Source: Neobacillus paridis
Lineage (GTDB): Bacteria; Bacillota; Bacilli; Bacillales; Cytobacillaceae
NCBI RefSeq assembly: GCF_016765675.1
Contig: NZ_JAESWB010000340.1
Span: 1 to 64,000, forward strand
Reading direction: 5' to 3'
DNA length: 64,000 nt
Shown here: piece after piece, positions 28,079-34,788 of the stretch
Numbering within the stretch: position 1 is the stretch's first letter
Layout of the letters: each line of letters starts with the position of its first letter
Translations under genes and position numbers: made by a program
Notes under the pieces: generated by a model
Told to the model about the DNA's origin: nothing
The model's input: only the letters and a program-made list of their open reading frames with translations
The model's database searches: none

Positions 28079-28975
28079 ATGGTCATGAGAGAAACCCTGG
28101 CTAAAAAAATAGCCTGGATTAGTCTAATATGTAACTTGGTTCTTACCTTAGGGAAAATTATCATTGGCTCGATTGGAAATAGTGACGCGGTCTTTGCAGA
28201 CGGGATCCATTCAGCAGCTGATGTATTTGCCTCTGTTATTGTCTTGTTGGTGATTAAAATTTCCAATAAACCGGCCGACAAAGAACATCCATATGGTCAT
28301 GGAAAGGCTGAAGTGATCGTCTCCGAAATTGTTGGGATGCTGCTCCTGCTTGTTTCCATTTATGTTGCCTACGAAGGTATTGCCGGATTCTTTCAGGAAG
28401 TGGAATCACCAAGCATCTTAGCGATGTGGGTAGCCGTTTTTTCGTTTGCTGCAAAGGTGATTTTATACCGCAGCTCCTTACAGGTGGCAAGGCAGAATAG
28501 CAGTAAAGCAATTGAAGCAATTGCTTTTGATCATAAAGCGGATATTGTTGCTTCCATTGCAGCTGCCATTGGGGTCCTGTTCTCGATTATTGGCCAGCGC
28601 TTCGAGATCCATTTCCTTTTATACGGTGATAAGGCTGCCAGTATATTTGTTGCCTATTTAATTTTTAGAATTGCCAAGGAGATGTTAACCGAAGCCTTCG
28701 ATATATTGCTGGAGCGGAATATTAACAATGAGATCATTCAGGAATATATTGATATTATCAGCACATTTCCCGATGTGAAGCGAATTGACCGCATTAGAGC
28801 AAGGGAGCACGGCCATTATGTTTTAGTCGATCTGAGAATTTCGATTGATCATTTTAAAACAATCAAGCAAGGACATGATTTGGCTAAGGCTATCAAAAAA
28901 GAAATGATGGTACGGAACGATAACATTCATGAGGTGTTGATTCATTTAAATCCTTATTTTGCGGATAAAAATTAA
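28079..28975 (+). CDS. Cation diffusion facilitator (probable Mn2+/Zn2+ efflux)
   Basis: A 298-residue CDF transporter with six predicted helices and a cytosolic C-terminal domain (about 215-298). Metal-site motifs are visible: ADGIHSAADVFAS in helix 2, HPYGHGKAE in the loop, and FDHKADIVAS in helix 5. The DxxxD-type site in helix 5 (DHKAD) resembles the Mn2+-exporting MneP/MneS branch of Bacillus, so manganese is the best guess. ATG 28079 follows AAAAGGTGG. A structured leader and corA lie downstream, forming a divalent-metal transport neighbourhood. Confidence 0.87.
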   Translation: MVMRETLAKKIAWISLICNLVLTLGKIIIGSIGNSDAVFADGIHSAADVFASVIVLLVIKISNKPADKEHPYGHGKAEVIVSEIVGMLLLLVSIYVAYEGIAGFFQEVESPSILAMWVAVFSFAAKVILYRSSLQVARQNSSKAIEAIAFDHKADIVASIAAAIGVLFSIIGQRFEIHFLLYGDKAASIFVAYLIFRIAKEMLTEAFDILLERNINNEIIQEYIDIISTFPDVKRIDRIRAREHGHYVLVDLRISIDHFKTIKQGHDLAKAIKKEMMVRNDNIHEVLIHLNPYFADKN

Positions 28976-29045
28976 TTTCCAAAAAAACTGGTTTGTACTT
29001 TCGGAAGAATCGGTTTATGATAGGAAGGGATTAAAAAATTTTCAT

Positions 29046-29214
29046 TCTGACGGTATGGAACATGACCGTCAGACCCTAATAAATGGTTATTGTAAAGGAG
29101 ATGATATTTTTGAGTTATTCCATGGATCCAGACCCTAGCAGTAGGCAGGGGGAAGTCAATGTTTTCTATGAATTGATCAAGAATATCAACTCTGGAAGGG
29201 TTGTTGACTTCCCC
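29046..29214 (+). promoter_or_regulatory. Structured leader upstream of corA
   Basis: Two inverted repeats precede corA. TCTGACGGT (29046-29054) pairs with ACCGTCAGA (29065-29073), a perfect 9-bp stem with no U tract. GGGGAAGTCAA (29149-29159) pairs with TTGACTTCCCC (29204-29214), a perfect 11-bp long-range pair inside the 36-codon ORF. CAGACCCTA occurs twice (29070-29078, 29129-29137). It does not match an M-box as I know it. A Mg2+- or translation-coupled control element is inferred from position. Confidence 0.45.
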
Positions 29215-29220
29215 AATTAA
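29110..29220 (+). CDS. 36-codon ORF in the corA leader
   Basis: TTG 29110 follows AAAGGAGATGAT (about 29095-29104), a better ribosome binding site than that of many long genes. The product begins MSYSMDPDPSSRQGEV and ends VVDFPN; it is hydrophilic, without a signal peptide. It stops 21 bp before corA. The 11-bp long-range inverted repeat lies within it, so ribosome position would decide whether the pair forms. It may be a leader peptide or a small protein in its own right. Confidence 0.5.
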   Translation: MSYSMDPDPSSRQGEVNVFYELIKNINSGRVVDFPN

Positions 29221-29241
29221 AGTAAGTGGGGAGGTTTTAAC

Positions 29242-30180
29242 ATGCTGGAAATTTTTAAAAGCACCGAAGCTAGGAAATTAGAAAAAGTTGATGTCATTTC
29301 AAAAGGCTGCTGGGTAAATATGTATGCCCCAACGACTGAGGAGATTAATAAAGTATCCAATGATACTCAGGTGGATGTAGATATTATTAGGGACGCTCTG
29401 GACGATGAGGAACGTCCACGGATTGAACGTGATGATGGCCGGGTTTATATCATTGTCGACTTCCCATATATCGTTCATGATGAATCTGGTATGGCTGTAT
29501 ATGAAACGATTCCGATTGGAATTGTCCTGACTGAGGAAAATATGATTACGGTTTCCTTAAAGGATTCCCCGATCATTGAGGAATTTCGCACCAACCGTGT
29601 GAAGGAATTTTTCACCTTTAAAAAGACACGATTTGCCTTGCAGCTGTTGTTTGTTATCTCATCTTATTATCTGCGGTACCTAAAACAAATTAATAAGAAA
29701 ACCAATGATATTGAAAAGGTCGTCCATCAATCATTGAAAAATAAAGAATTGTACGCTTTTCTGGCATTAGAGAAAAGCTTGGTTTATTTTACGACTTCAT
29801 TAAAAGCAAATAAAGTCGTCTTGGATAAAATTTTGCGCTTCAATTATTTAAAAATGTATGAAGAAGATAAGGACCTTTTGGAAGACGTCATTATCGAAAT
29901 AACCCAGGCGATTGAAATGGCGGAAACGTACCATACGATTTTAACAGGGATGATGAATGCTTTTGCTTCGATCATTTCAAATAACTTGAACATCGTTATG
30001 AAGTTTTTAACTTCGATTACGATTATTCTTGCCTTGCCGACAATGGTCGCTAGTTTCTATGGGATGAACGTCAATATTCCATTTCAATATATTCATTATT
30101 CCTTTGTTATCCCGCTAGTCATTTCTGGGTTTTTTGCTAGTTTAACAGCTTTTGTTTTTTGGAAAAAGAAATATTTCTAG
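29242..30180 (+). CDS. corA: CorA-family magnesium/divalent cation channel
   Basis: A 312-residue CorA-type protein: a cytosolic alpha/beta domain (1-160), long helices (about 165-250) and two C-terminal membrane helices (about 255-275 and 285-308) with the selectivity motif YGMN near residue 271. It forms homopentameric Mg2+ (or Co2+/Ni2+) channels. ATG 29242 follows GGGGAGG. The tail KKKYF is the usual basic end. It has its own terminator and an unusual leader. Confidence 0.92.
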   Translation: MLEIFKSTEARKLEKVDVISKGCWVNMYAPTTEEINKVSNDTQVDVDIIRDALDDEERPRIERDDGRVYIIVDFPYIVHDESGMAVYETIPIGIVLTEENMITVSLKDSPIIEEFRTNRVKEFFTFKKTRFALQLLFVISSYYLRYLKQINKKTNDIEKVVHQSLKNKELYAFLALEKSLVYFTTSLKANKVVLDKILRFNYLKMYEEDKDLLEDVIIEITQAIEMAETYHTILTGMMNAFASIISNNLNIVMKFLTSITIILALPTMVASFYGMNVNIPFQYIHYSFVIPLVISGFFASLTAFVFWKKKYF

Positions 30181-30182
30181 AT

Positions 30183-30212
30183 TGCCAGCCTTGTTCAGGC
30201 TGGTTTTTCTTT
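30183..30212 (+). terminator. Intrinsic terminator of corA
   Basis: CCAGCC-TTGTTCA-GGCTGG stem followed by five T residues. Confidence 0.8.
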
Positions 30213-30262
30213 TAAAAAATTTAATCTTTGAAACAGGGATATCAAAAATTTTCCCAACTTTT

Positions 30263-30303
30263 TTGCTAAAATTTAAATAGTCAGAATAATTATTTCGAAA
30301 TAA
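30263..30303 (+). promoter_or_regulatory. Candidate promoter and palindromic operator of the HTH-TPR gene
   Basis: TTGCTA (30263-30268), 16-base spacer and AATAAT (30285-30290) form a possible sigma-A promoter. A perfect 14-bp palindrome, TTATTTCGAAATAA (30290-30303), follows at the expected transcription start, a position typical of an autoregulatory operator. No direct evidence links it to the encoded HTH. Confidence 0.45.
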
Positions 30304-30341
30304 AAGCTAATAGGGTAAAATAATGATAAAAAAGAGACGAG

Positions 30342-31583
30342 ATGAGTGATGAAATAATGGAATTTGGAGCCCTCATTAAATTTTACCGGACTCAGAGAGG
30401 ATTGACCCAGGGAGAATTGGCCAAGGGAATTTGTTCAGTTCCCCATTTGAGCAAGATCGAAAACAATTCCAAAGAAGCAAACGAGGAAACGATCGCGCTT
30501 CTGCTCGAACGCTTAAATATAAGCATGGAGGAGGTGGAAGCGAATGAGGAGCAAATTAAACTCCTGCTGCGGGAATTTAGCGATAACATTAACTTTTATT
30601 TAAAAGATGAGGTTGAACAAACCTATCAGAAATTGAAACAGATTGAACATCTGATTCCATTCTCTCATTATATCCATATTTGGGAACTTTATAAATATCG
30701 ATATCTTTTATTTAAAGGATTACTGGATGAAGCGGGGTCTCAAAAAGAACTTTTACATAAGCAAAGGAAAAATTTTTCCCAACATGAAGACTATTTATTT
30801 CGCTACTATAATGCGGTATGGTTAATGTGGAAGGGCCAATATAAGAATGCTGATGAGATTCTTGACTCCTTGCATATGGAAAATTGTTTTCAAACAACAG
30901 ATGGAGAATTCCTTTATCATCGTGCACTGATTAAAAGTTTGCTTGAACAGTCGGGCCATGCGATCCATTTTGGTAAACAGGCGTTGCAAATCTTTATGAA
31001 TGAGCATAATTTCTTGAGAGTCCTTCACACACTAATGCTGCTGGGGATTAACTATACCCACTCCAATATCTATGAAGAAGCTGAAGTGTGTTTCCGTCAT
31101 TTAATTCGCAATGCCGAAATCATGAAGGAAGAAGCATTGTTGCCGCAGATCTTTCATAACATGGGCTACCTGCAGCGAAAAATGAAAAATTATAAGCTGG
31201 CACTCTACTATTTTGGGAAGAGTTTAGCTTTGCAACCAAGCCGTAATCATGATTATCTTGTAACTTTATATGTCATCGGGGAACTGCATTACTCTCTCAA
31301 TGAGATGGAAAAAGCAAGGAAATGTTTTCAAGATGTTTATTCTTTGGCCAGAGAGCTGGGGAGTAAAAAATTTCGGCTGTTAGCGGATTTTTATCTGCTC
31401 CACATGGACTCGCCGGAAAAAGGGTTTAAATATTTAGAAACAAAAGTCATTCCTTTTTTAGAAGAGGCGAATGAGCATGCTGATGACATTACTCACTTTT
31501 ATAAAATGCTTGCCGATTATTATACGAGGCAGGGAAATGCAATGGATGTAGTAAAATATTTAAATAAAATAACTGTGCAATAA
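30342..31583 (+). CDS. RNPP-type HTH-TPR regulator, probable peptide receptor
   Basis: A 413-residue protein: an N-terminal XRE helix-turn-helix (about 8-65; RGLTQGELAKGICSVPHLSK) followed by helical TPR-like repeats to the end, for example QIFHNMGYLQRKMKNYKLAL near 280. This architecture and length are those of NprR/PlcR-type receptors, whose TPR domain binds an imported signalling peptide. A 29-codon hydrophobic peptide gene starts 14 bp after its stop, which supports that reading. The start is uncertain: ATG 30342 lacks a strong ribosome binding site, and ATG 30357 is the alternative. No phage genes are nearby, so arbitrium AimR is unlikely. Confidence 0.82.
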   Translation: MSDEIMEFGALIKFYRTQRGLTQGELAKGICSVPHLSKIENNSKEANEETIALLLERLNISMEEVEANEEQIKLLLREFSDNINFYLKDEVEQTYQKLKQIEHLIPFSHYIHIWELYKYRYLLFKGLLDEAGSQKELLHKQRKNFSQHEDYLFRYYNAVWLMWKGQYKNADEILDSLHMENCFQTTDGEFLYHRALIKSLLEQSGHAIHFGKQALQIFMNEHNFLRVLHTLMLLGINYTHSNIYEEAEVCFRHLIRNAEIMKEEALLPQIFHNMGYLQRKMKNYKLALYYFGKSLALQPSRNHDYLVTLYVIGELHYSLNEMEKARKCFQDVYSLARELGSKKFRLLADFYLLHMDSPEKGFKYLETKVIPFLEEANEHADDITHFYKMLADYYTRQGNAMDVVKYLNKITVQ

Positions 31584-31597
31584 AGGAGGAAAATCAA

Positions 31598-31687
31598 GTG
31601 AAAAGAATTGCGTTACAATTAGTTACATTTTCAGCAGTTTTGTTAGTTACTGTTCTAACATATCCAATTCACCCGCCAATCGGTTGA
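31598..31687 (+). CDS. Candidate signalling pro-peptide for the upstream RNPP receptor
   Basis: A 29-residue peptide read from GTG 31598 with AAAGGAGGA (31583-31591) at ideal spacing. It has a basic start (MKRIALQL), one hydrophobic segment (about residues 5-21) and a short polar tail, YPIHPPIG, which is where RNPP pheromones mature. The final five to eight residues are the likely signal. There is no AxA cleavage site, as in short hydrophobic peptides of Rgg systems. The closing PPIG loosely resembles NprX tails. A terminator follows at once, so regulator and peptide form a two-gene unit. Confidence 0.75.
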   Translation: MKRIALQLVTFSAVLLVTVLTYPIHPPIG

Positions 31688-31689
31688 TG

Positions 31690-31722
31690 AAAAAATCCCT
31701 GAGATTCTCAGGGATTTTTTTC
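31690..31722 (+). terminator. Terminator of the regulator-peptide unit
   Basis: AAATCCCTGAG-ATT-CTCAGGGATTT stem followed by T6, directly after the peptide stop. Confidence 0.92.
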
Positions 31723-31804
31723 GTTTATGGCTTGTTGATTTCCTAGAATAGGGCATAATGGAATTATGTGCTTTTAAATTTGTCTGTGAGCGAGGAGGAT
31801 TTTT

Positions 31805-32203
31805 ATGAAATCATTTGTTGTTAGCTTTCATCAAGAAGATAATGTCGATACGATGCAGGTTCAAAAATTAAATCAGGAGGATTTTGATAAGGCCACAGAA
31901 GGCGGGACAAGGCACTTATTTGAGCTGGATACCAACATTGGCTTTTTTGTCTTTTTCGATGCTGCCGATAAGGACGGCGACCTATCCTACATGGTGCTGC
32001 AATATGAGGAAGACAATGAAGAGCCTACTGCCTGTTATGCCTTTCAACTAAGTGATTTTTACGAGTTCATGGCTTTGTATTTGAATGATATGGAATTTAG
32101 TGAGGAAATGGATGAAGAAGAAGAAGAGGAATACGGCCCGATCCATCATCTCGCCCACCTGTTATTCCATATCGTAGAAGAAGGTAAAGACATCGGAGTA
32201 TAA
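31805..32203 (+). CDS. Acidic cytosolic protein of unknown function
   Basis: A 132-residue soluble protein with a very acidic stretch (EEMDEEEEEEYG, about 99-110) and no signal or cysteine cluster. GCGAGGAGG precedes ATG 31805. I do not recognise the family. It lies after the peptide cassette but behind a strong terminator, so it is likely expressed separately. A strong bidirectional terminator follows. Confidence 0.7.
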   Translation: MKSFVVSFHQEDNVDTMQVQKLNQEDFDKATEGGTRHLFELDTNIGFFVFFDAADKDGDLSYMVLQYEEDNEEPTACYAFQLSDFYEFMALYLNDMEFSEEMDEEEEEEYGPIHHLAHLLFHIVEEGKDIGV

Positions 32204-32208
32204 TGAAA

Positions 32209-32247
32209 TAAGCACTGGACCCTAATATGTGGTTCCAGTGCTTTTTA
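32209..32247. terminator. Bidirectional terminator
   Basis: AGCACTGGA / TCCAGTGCT stem plus an inner CCCTAATATGTGG loop, between convergent genes; T5 on the plus side. Confidence 0.85.
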
Positions 32248-33765
32248 CTACCCTCGTGCCGATTCTTTATGGATGACAATCCGGGCTTTTCCCATGAAAA
32301 AGATCGTAATCGCGGCAAGCCCGATTGGGATCAAAGCGAGCAAGAAAGTTTGTGTAATCGATGCCGACATGGCATCAATAATTTTATCCAAAATAAAACC
32401 GGGGATTTTTGCCCTTTCACTTGCTTCGAAAATTTCCCGCGGATCGCCCATTTTAAATGTCTGTCCACCGGTTCCGCCCATTCCTTTAAATGCTTCTTTC
32501 AATTGGTCGGTGAAGACATTATTCTGAATCGTTCCGAAGATGGTAATCCCCAGTGTCATGCCAAATGAACGCAGAAAGGAGTTAGTCGAATTGGCTGTCC
32601 CGCGGAATTGCGGCTCAAGATTATGAATCGAAGCCGTCGGCAGCAAGGAGAAGGAAAAACCGACTCCAAAGCCTACGAGAATCATATAAACCGTAAGTAT
32701 GATTCTAGCAGTATCAACTGTCATCGTCCCAAGTAAATACATTCCGGCAAGATATGAAATGATGGAGATCACCATCAAATTTCGATAAGAGGTTTTCGTC
32801 GAAAAAATCCCACCAATTGCACTGCCGGCAACCGACCCGAGCATCATCGGCGTCAAGATCAAGCCGCCATTTTTTGCTGTACCTCCATAAACAGCTTGAA
32901 CGTAAATCGGAATAAACACAGTTAAAATAATAAATGTGCCGCCATATAAAAAGGCGAGGATTTGCGAGGCGGCAAACAGCCTCCGCTTAAACAGCCATAG
33001 CGGTAAAATCGGCTCTTCTGCTTTAACCTCGGCAATAAAGAACACAATAAAAAGAATAAAGAAGCTTGCGAACAGACTGATAATGGGCGTCGAGTTCCAT
33101 GCATATTCCTTGCCGCCTAATTCTAAAGCAAACATGAGGCTGATAACGGAAATGACCAATGTAATCGCACCAAGCCAATCAATTTTTTGCTTGGAATGCT
33201 GCAAAGATTCATGGTAATAGCGGATAATTAAAACAATAGAAACTAAACCAAGAGGGATATTGACGTAAAAAATCCAGTGCCAGCTGATGTAATCAGTAAT
33301 ATAAGCACCCAAAAGCGGACCTAATACACTTGATGTGCCAAAAACAGCTCCGAGCAGCCCCGTCATCTTTCCACGCTTTTCTGGCGGAAAGATATCAAAT
33401 ACAATAGTAAAGGCAATCGGCATCAGTGCACCGCCGCCAATTCCTTGAATCGCCCGGAAAATACTTAATTGTACAATTGTTTGGGCAATCCCGCATAAAG
33501 CAGAGCCAATTAAGAAGACAGATAATCCAAACATAAAAAAGCGTTTGCGGCCGTACATATCAGACAATTTCCCGAAAATCGGCATTCCGGCCATGACGGC
33601 AACCATATAGGCCGAGGTTACCCAAACAAACTTATCAAGTCCGCCAAGGTCCGCGACAATAGTTCCCATAGCTGTAGCAACAATCGTATTATCCATCGCC
33701 GACATGAGAATAGCCAGCAATAGACCGGTTACGACAAAATGAATCTTATTGTCCTTAGTGATCAT
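32248..33765 (-). CDS. DHA2-family (EmrB/QacA) multidrug efflux transporter
   Basis: A 505-residue MFS protein of the 14-helix DHA2 family, an H+-coupled drug exporter. Motif A (GKLSDMYGRKR, about 65-75) and the exporter-specific motif C (LGAVFGTSSVLGPLLGAYI, about 138-156) are clear, with SAMDNTIVATA (about 21-31) in helix 1. It resembles Bacillus YusP-type transporters. AAGGAGAC stands upstream of ATG 33765. No MarR or TetR regulator is adjacent, although such exporters often have one. Confidence 0.9.
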   Translation of the reverse strand: MITKDNKIHFVVTGLLLAILMSAMDNTIVATAMGTIVADLGGLDKFVWVTSAYMVAVMAGMPIFGKLSDMYGRKRFFMFGLSVFLIGSALCGIAQTIVQLSIFRAIQGIGGGALMPIAFTIVFDIFPPEKRGKMTGLLGAVFGTSSVLGPLLGAYITDYISWHWIFYVNIPLGLVSIVLIIRYYHESLQHSKQKIDWLGAITLVISVISLMFALELGGKEYAWNSTPIISLFASFFILFIVFFIAEVKAEEPILPLWLFKRRLFAASQILAFLYGGTFIILTVFIPIYVQAVYGGTAKNGGLILTPMMLGSVAGSAIGGIFSTKTSYRNLMVISIISYLAGMYLLGTMTVDTARIILTVYMILVGFGVGFSFSLLPTASIHNLEPQFRGTANSTNSFLRSFGMTLGITIFGTIQNNVFTDQLKEAFKGMGGTGGQTFKMGDPREIFEASERAKIPGFILDKIIDAMSASITQTFLLALIPIGLAAITIFFMGKARIVIHKESARG

Positions 33766-33856
33766 GTAGAGTCTCCTTGAAAATAGGGATTTTTTTGAAA
33801 TGATAAAGAAATTTTAATGGGAAAGGCTGTAAACTGTCAATGACTTTTTACTTAAG

Positions 33857-33886
33857 GAAAAAAAGTCCCCTTTTATTGGGGACTTA
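33857..33886 (-). terminator. Terminator of the minus-strand flavoprotein gene
   Basis: AAGTCCCC / GGGGACTT stem with a T7 run on the minus strand, between the flavoprotein and the exporter. Confidence 0.85.
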
Positions 33887-33895
33887 AAGTGGTAT

Positions 33896-34459
33896 TTAAG
33901 ATTTTAAAATATCATGGTCAACGTAGCGTTCGCCATTTAATTCACTAATTACGTTAATGGCAACCTTGGCTCCGTCACCGGCAGTAATGATCGTATGCAT
34001 GCTGACCCCGGCAATGGTACCGGCTGCCCAGATGCCGTCAACATTTGTTTTTCCAGCAGCATCAACATCAAGAATGGTTTTTACCCTTGGTTCAGTACCT
34101 GGTTTTGTGTTAAGACCAGCCTTTTCCGCCAAGTCTGCGAGCATCCCCGTTGCCACGATAACATGTTTTGCTTCATATTGATGGTTATCTGTTTCAACTT
34201 TAAAACCGTCATTGGTTTTACTAATATTGGTTACGGTAGCTTGGACAATTTCAGCGCCAAATTTACTGGCTTGCTCTTTACCAATCTCTACGAGGTCGGG
34301 ACCGGTAATTTCTTTTACCCCATAATGGTTTTCAATCCAAGCCCTTTTGGTTACACTTTTGTCATTGTCAACGATAAGTGTTTTCTTGCCAGCTTTTGCT
34401 GTAAAAAGAGCAGCACTTGCGCCAGCGGGACCTGCACCTACAATAACAACATCAAACAT
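33896..34459 (-). CDS. Compact thioredoxin-reductase-like FAD protein
   Basis: A 187-residue flavoprotein with the FAD Rossmann motif VIVGAGPAGASAAL (about 5-18), an ATG motif (VIVATGM, about 98-104) and the second FAD motif GIWAAGTIAG (about 143-152). It is little more than half the length of thioredoxin reductase and appears to lack the NADPH domain and the redox CxxC, so it is not a true TrxB. Such compact members are known as stand-alone FAD oxidoreductases; the electron partner is unknown. TTAGGAGG precedes ATG 34459. Confidence 0.82.
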   Translation of the reverse strand: MFDVVIVGAGPAGASAALFTAKAGKKTLIVDNDKSVTKRAWIENHYGVKEITGPDLVEIGKEQASKFGAEIVQATVTNISKTNDGFKVETDNHQYEAKHVIVATGMLADLAEKAGLNTKPGTEPRVKTILDVDAAGKTNVDGIWAAGTIAGVSMHTIITAGDGAKVAINVISELNGERYVDHDILKS

Positions 34460-34528
34460 ATGTAAAACCTCCTAATTGAATTTTTTTACAACTATATTAT
34501 CGGCTAATGAGTGTCAAAAGTAAAACAA

Positions 34529-34568
34529 ACTGCTTATTTCATAAATTTAGAAAAACGAAATAAGCAGT
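34529..34568. repeat. Perfect 12-bp inverted repeat
   Basis: ACTGCTTATTTC (34529-34540) and GAAATAAGCAGT (34557-34568) are exact reverse complements, 16 bases apart. No T run follows on either strand, so it may be an operator or an mRNA hairpin rather than a terminator. It lies 70 bp upstream of the flavoprotein start. Confidence 0.55.
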
Positions 34569-34646
34569 AGTTAAATAATTTTTGCATCAAGAATTATAGA
34601 AATATAAAAAATAGCTTCCTTATAACAAGATGTTATCCAGTTTATA

Positions 34647-34727
34647 CCAAACATTGTAAAAAAGAAGCGGGATTATGTAAAATTCCGCACGGATTACGTA
34701 AAAAAGTGCCCGGATTTTGTAAAATTA
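34647..34727 (+). repeat. Four short repeats with an exact 21-bp period
   Basis: GTAAA occurs at 34656, 34677, 34698 and 34719, each 21 bp from the next, inside a degenerate unit. The last three copies share the core G-x2-CGGATT-x2-GTAAA. The 21-bp period equals two helical turns. The stretch is non-coding and lies between the flavoprotein gene and the metH terminator. Confidence 0.65.
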
Positions 34728-34744
34728 TGATAGATATTTTTCCA

Positions 34745-34775
34745 CAAAAAAAGAATTCCGCGGCCTCCGCGGAAC
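34745..34775 (-). terminator. Terminator of the metI-metC-yitJ-metH operon
   Basis: TTCCGCGG-CCT-CCGCGGAA stem with a T7 run on the minus strand, 14 bp beyond the metH stop. Confidence 0.88.
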
Positions 34776-34788
34776 TCTTAACTAAATT

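Noticed and set aside
30342..31687. Arbitrium (AimR-AimP) phage decision system
   Set aside because: No phage genes flank it, the receptor is of the NprR/PlcR length and type, and the peptide is shorter than known AimP precursors.
34647..34727. CRISPR-like array
   Set aside because: Units are about 21 bp in total with only a short conserved core, with no spacer-length unique segments and no cas genes.
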